A DNA stretch of 6,921 nt from an uncultured Alphaproteobacteria bacterium. Lineage in GTDB: Bacteria; Pseudomonadota; Alphaproteobacteria; Caulobacterales; Aquidulcibacteraceae. The stretch covers positions 1-6,921 of the forward strand of contig CALBSY010000080.1 of assembly GCA_937967725.1 (NCBI GenBank), written 5' to 3'. The translations under genes and the position numbers were made by a program. Position 1 is the stretch's first letter, and every line of letters begins with the position of its first letter. Below, piece by piece: positions 6,070-6,921 of the stretch. The notes under the pieces were generated by a model, which was given only the letters and a program-made list of their open reading frames with translations, was not told the DNA's origin and did not search any database.

Positions 6070-6606
6070 ATGAACTGGACGCGGGGAGTAGTCCTGGGAT
6101 TGGCGGCGCTGGGCGCAGCTGGGTGCGATCAGCTTGGCTGGCCGCCGGCGCAGACCGAATCAACCCCAGCACCCGCGCCGGCCGCACCGGCGGCCGATCC
6201 CGCCCTCCAGGGTCACGCCGGCGAAAGCTATTCGGACTTCGCGGCGGCGATGGAGGGCCGCTACGCGCCAGAGGCGCTGGGCCTCAACGCGGCCGACCGT
6301 GCGCGTTTGTGGCGGGCGATGGCCGTCTCCACGGGCGCCTTAATGGAAGGGGGCGGCGCGCAGGCGCTGGTGTTTCGCGGCTGTGCTGCGAACTCGTGCG
6401 CGGATGGCGTAGGCATCGTGGCGATTGATACCGCCACCGGCGCGGCATTCGCCGGTGTCGTTGACGCGGGCGGCGAGGAAATCTTCCTGCCAAACGAACG
6501 CATCGAGGCGCTGCTCAGGTTGAGTTCGCCGACGCGCGGCTGGCACGACCCTGAACCGACGCAGCCGCAGGCCGCACTGCCTGGTCCCGAGGCAGCCCCG
6601 CCTTAA
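6070..6606 (+). CDS. Lipoprotein with Pro/Ala linker and C-x4-C module
   Basis: The 178-residue protein begins MNWTRGVVLGLAALGAAGC, a lipoprotein signal with Cys19 in a slightly unusual lipobox (AAGC, Ala at -3). Asp20 at +2 is the inner-membrane retention signal known from E. coli; whether this host follows that rule is uncertain. A Pro/Ala-rich linker spans about 25-45. The globular part (52-150) includes LVFRGCAANSC (100-110) with Cys105 and Cys110, then VGIVAIDTATGAAFAGVVDAG and FLPNERIEALLR. The C-x4-C followed by a strand and hairpin resembles the lysozyme-binding CKPHDC loop of Ivy-type lysozyme inhibitors, but His and Pro of that loop are absent, so this is a weak structural parallel, not a family assignment. 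The Pro-rich C-tail appears disordered. It is divergent from the glycan operon. Confidence 0.75.
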   Translation: MNWTRGVVLGLAALGAAGCDQLGWPPAQTESTPAPAPAAPAADPALQGHAGESYSDFAAAMEGRYAPEALGLNAADRARLWRAMAVSTGALMEGGGAQALVFRGCAANSCADGVGIVAIDTATGAAFAGVVDAGGEEIFLPNERIEALLRLSSPTRGWHDPEPTQPQAALPGPEAAPP

Positions 6607-6639
6607 TCTTTGTGTGCGAGAAGGCGTGTTCCGGCGCGC
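6607..6639 (+). other. Short spacer after lipoprotein gene
   Basis: The stretch between the lipoprotein stop and the tRNA-Asp promoter contains no gene. AAGGCG (6621-6626) can pair with CGCCTT at 6653-6658, and GGGGGT (6646-6651) with ACCCCC (6665-6670), but neither hairpin is followed by Ts and both overlap the tRNA promoter, so no clear terminator is called. Confidence 0.3.
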
Positions 6640-6668
6640 TTGACCGGGGGTGCGCCTTGGCCTAACCC
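6640..6668 (+). promoter_or_regulatory. Likely promoter of tRNA-Asp
   Basis: TTGACCG (6640-6646) and CCTAACCC (6661-6668) are 14 bases apart. They resemble, from memory, the alphaproteobacterial housekeeping form TTGACGS - N10-14 - GCTANAWC; the -35 fits well and the -10 partly (CTA and the final C). The predicted start point, near 6675, leaves a leader of about 17 nt before tRNA-Asp, as expected for a tRNA precursor. Confidence 0.45.
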
Positions 6669-6691
6669 CCTGCCTCTTCGCGCCATCGGAC

Positions 6692-6768
<77 letters not shown>

Positions 6769-6855
6769 CGCCCTGATTCTCTCACCGTTCTGCCGTGGAC
6801 ACCGGGCGCGGGCGCCACTAGCGTCCGGCGCAAATTCATGTCCTTCGCGGCTGCG

Positions 6856-6874
6856 GCGCCGGGGTCCCTGGCGC
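6856..6874 (+). other. GC hairpin in leader of the next gene
   Basis: GCGCCGGG (6856-6863) pairs with CCTGGCGC (6867-6874), including one G-T pair, around a 3-nt loop. It lies 29 bases ahead of the next start codon, and no T-run follows. It could be a terminator remnant after tRNA-Asp or a leader structure. The rest of 6769-6903 shows no gene beyond an 18-codon reading frame (6838-6894) that I do not call as coding. Confidence 0.3.
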
Positions 6875-6903
6875 GGCGGCGCGATGCGTCTTAGGTGGAA
6901 CTT

Positions 6904-6921
6904 ATGGGCCTCGATCTGCTC
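6904..6921 (+). CDS. Start of an unidentified plus-strand gene (partial)
   Basis: ATG at 6904 opens a frame reading MGLDLL up to the window edge. A strong ribosome-binding site, AGGTGG (6893-6898), lies 5 bases upstream, which is the reason for the call. Six residues are too few to recognise a family. Its leader contains the hairpin at 6856-6874 and lies downstream of tRNA-Asp on the same strand, so it may share that transcript. Confidence 0.6.

Overview
The window reads as ordinary chromosome from a GC-rich alphaproteobacterium. The evidence is high GC (about 64% in a hand-counted 300 bases of the CoA-transferase gene), tRNAs with encoded CCA ends, a DUF192 gene directly ahead of tRNA-Pro, and a zinc-ribbon potassium channel of a type I associate with this class. 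A Caulobacterales/Hyphomonadaceae-like host is my guess, not something the window proves. There is no insertion sequence, phage gene or CRISPR array.

Layout: (1) 1-328, the 3' end of a DUF192 gene and tRNA-Pro(TGG), both on +. (2) 353-380, a perfect 12-bp hairpin shared as a terminator with the minus-strand genes that follow. (3) 406-2030, minus strand: a small glycine-zipper lipoprotein lying downstream of a class III (CaiB/BaiF) CoA-transferase that closely resembles succinyl-CoA:glutarate CoA-transferase. (4) 2083-3412, plus strand: a GFA-fold zinc protein, a TTGA-coupled voltage-gated-type K+ channel with a C-terminal zinc ribbon, then tRNA-Val(TAC) 8 bases after the channel stop. (5) 3415-5922, minus strand: a tight three-gene unit, in transcription order a SAM methyltransferase, a GT-B-like transferase and a GT8-like glycosyltransferase. 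It ends 2 bases from the tRNA-Val 3' end. (6) 6070-6606, plus strand: a lipoprotein with a C-x4-C module, divergent from the glycan unit across 147 bases that carry a 17-bp imperfect direct repeat. (7) 6692-6768, tRNA-Asp(GTC) with a recognisable upstream promoter, then the first codons of another plus-strand gene.

Functionally, the methyltransferase/GT-B/GT8 trio looks like a small cassette for building or capping a surface glycan. The GT8 gene is clearly AT-richer than its neighbours (about 52% GC against 63-64%), which fits acquisition or exchange next to tRNA-Val. The most testable regulatory observations are two 5' leader hairpins, one hiding the ribosome-binding site of the glycine-zipper lipoprotein and one displaying that of the second lipoprotein in a loop, and the repeat pair in the divergent intergenic region. 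Most of the window is recognisable families. I do not see a wholly new system; the glycan trio and these leader structures are the parts most worth following.
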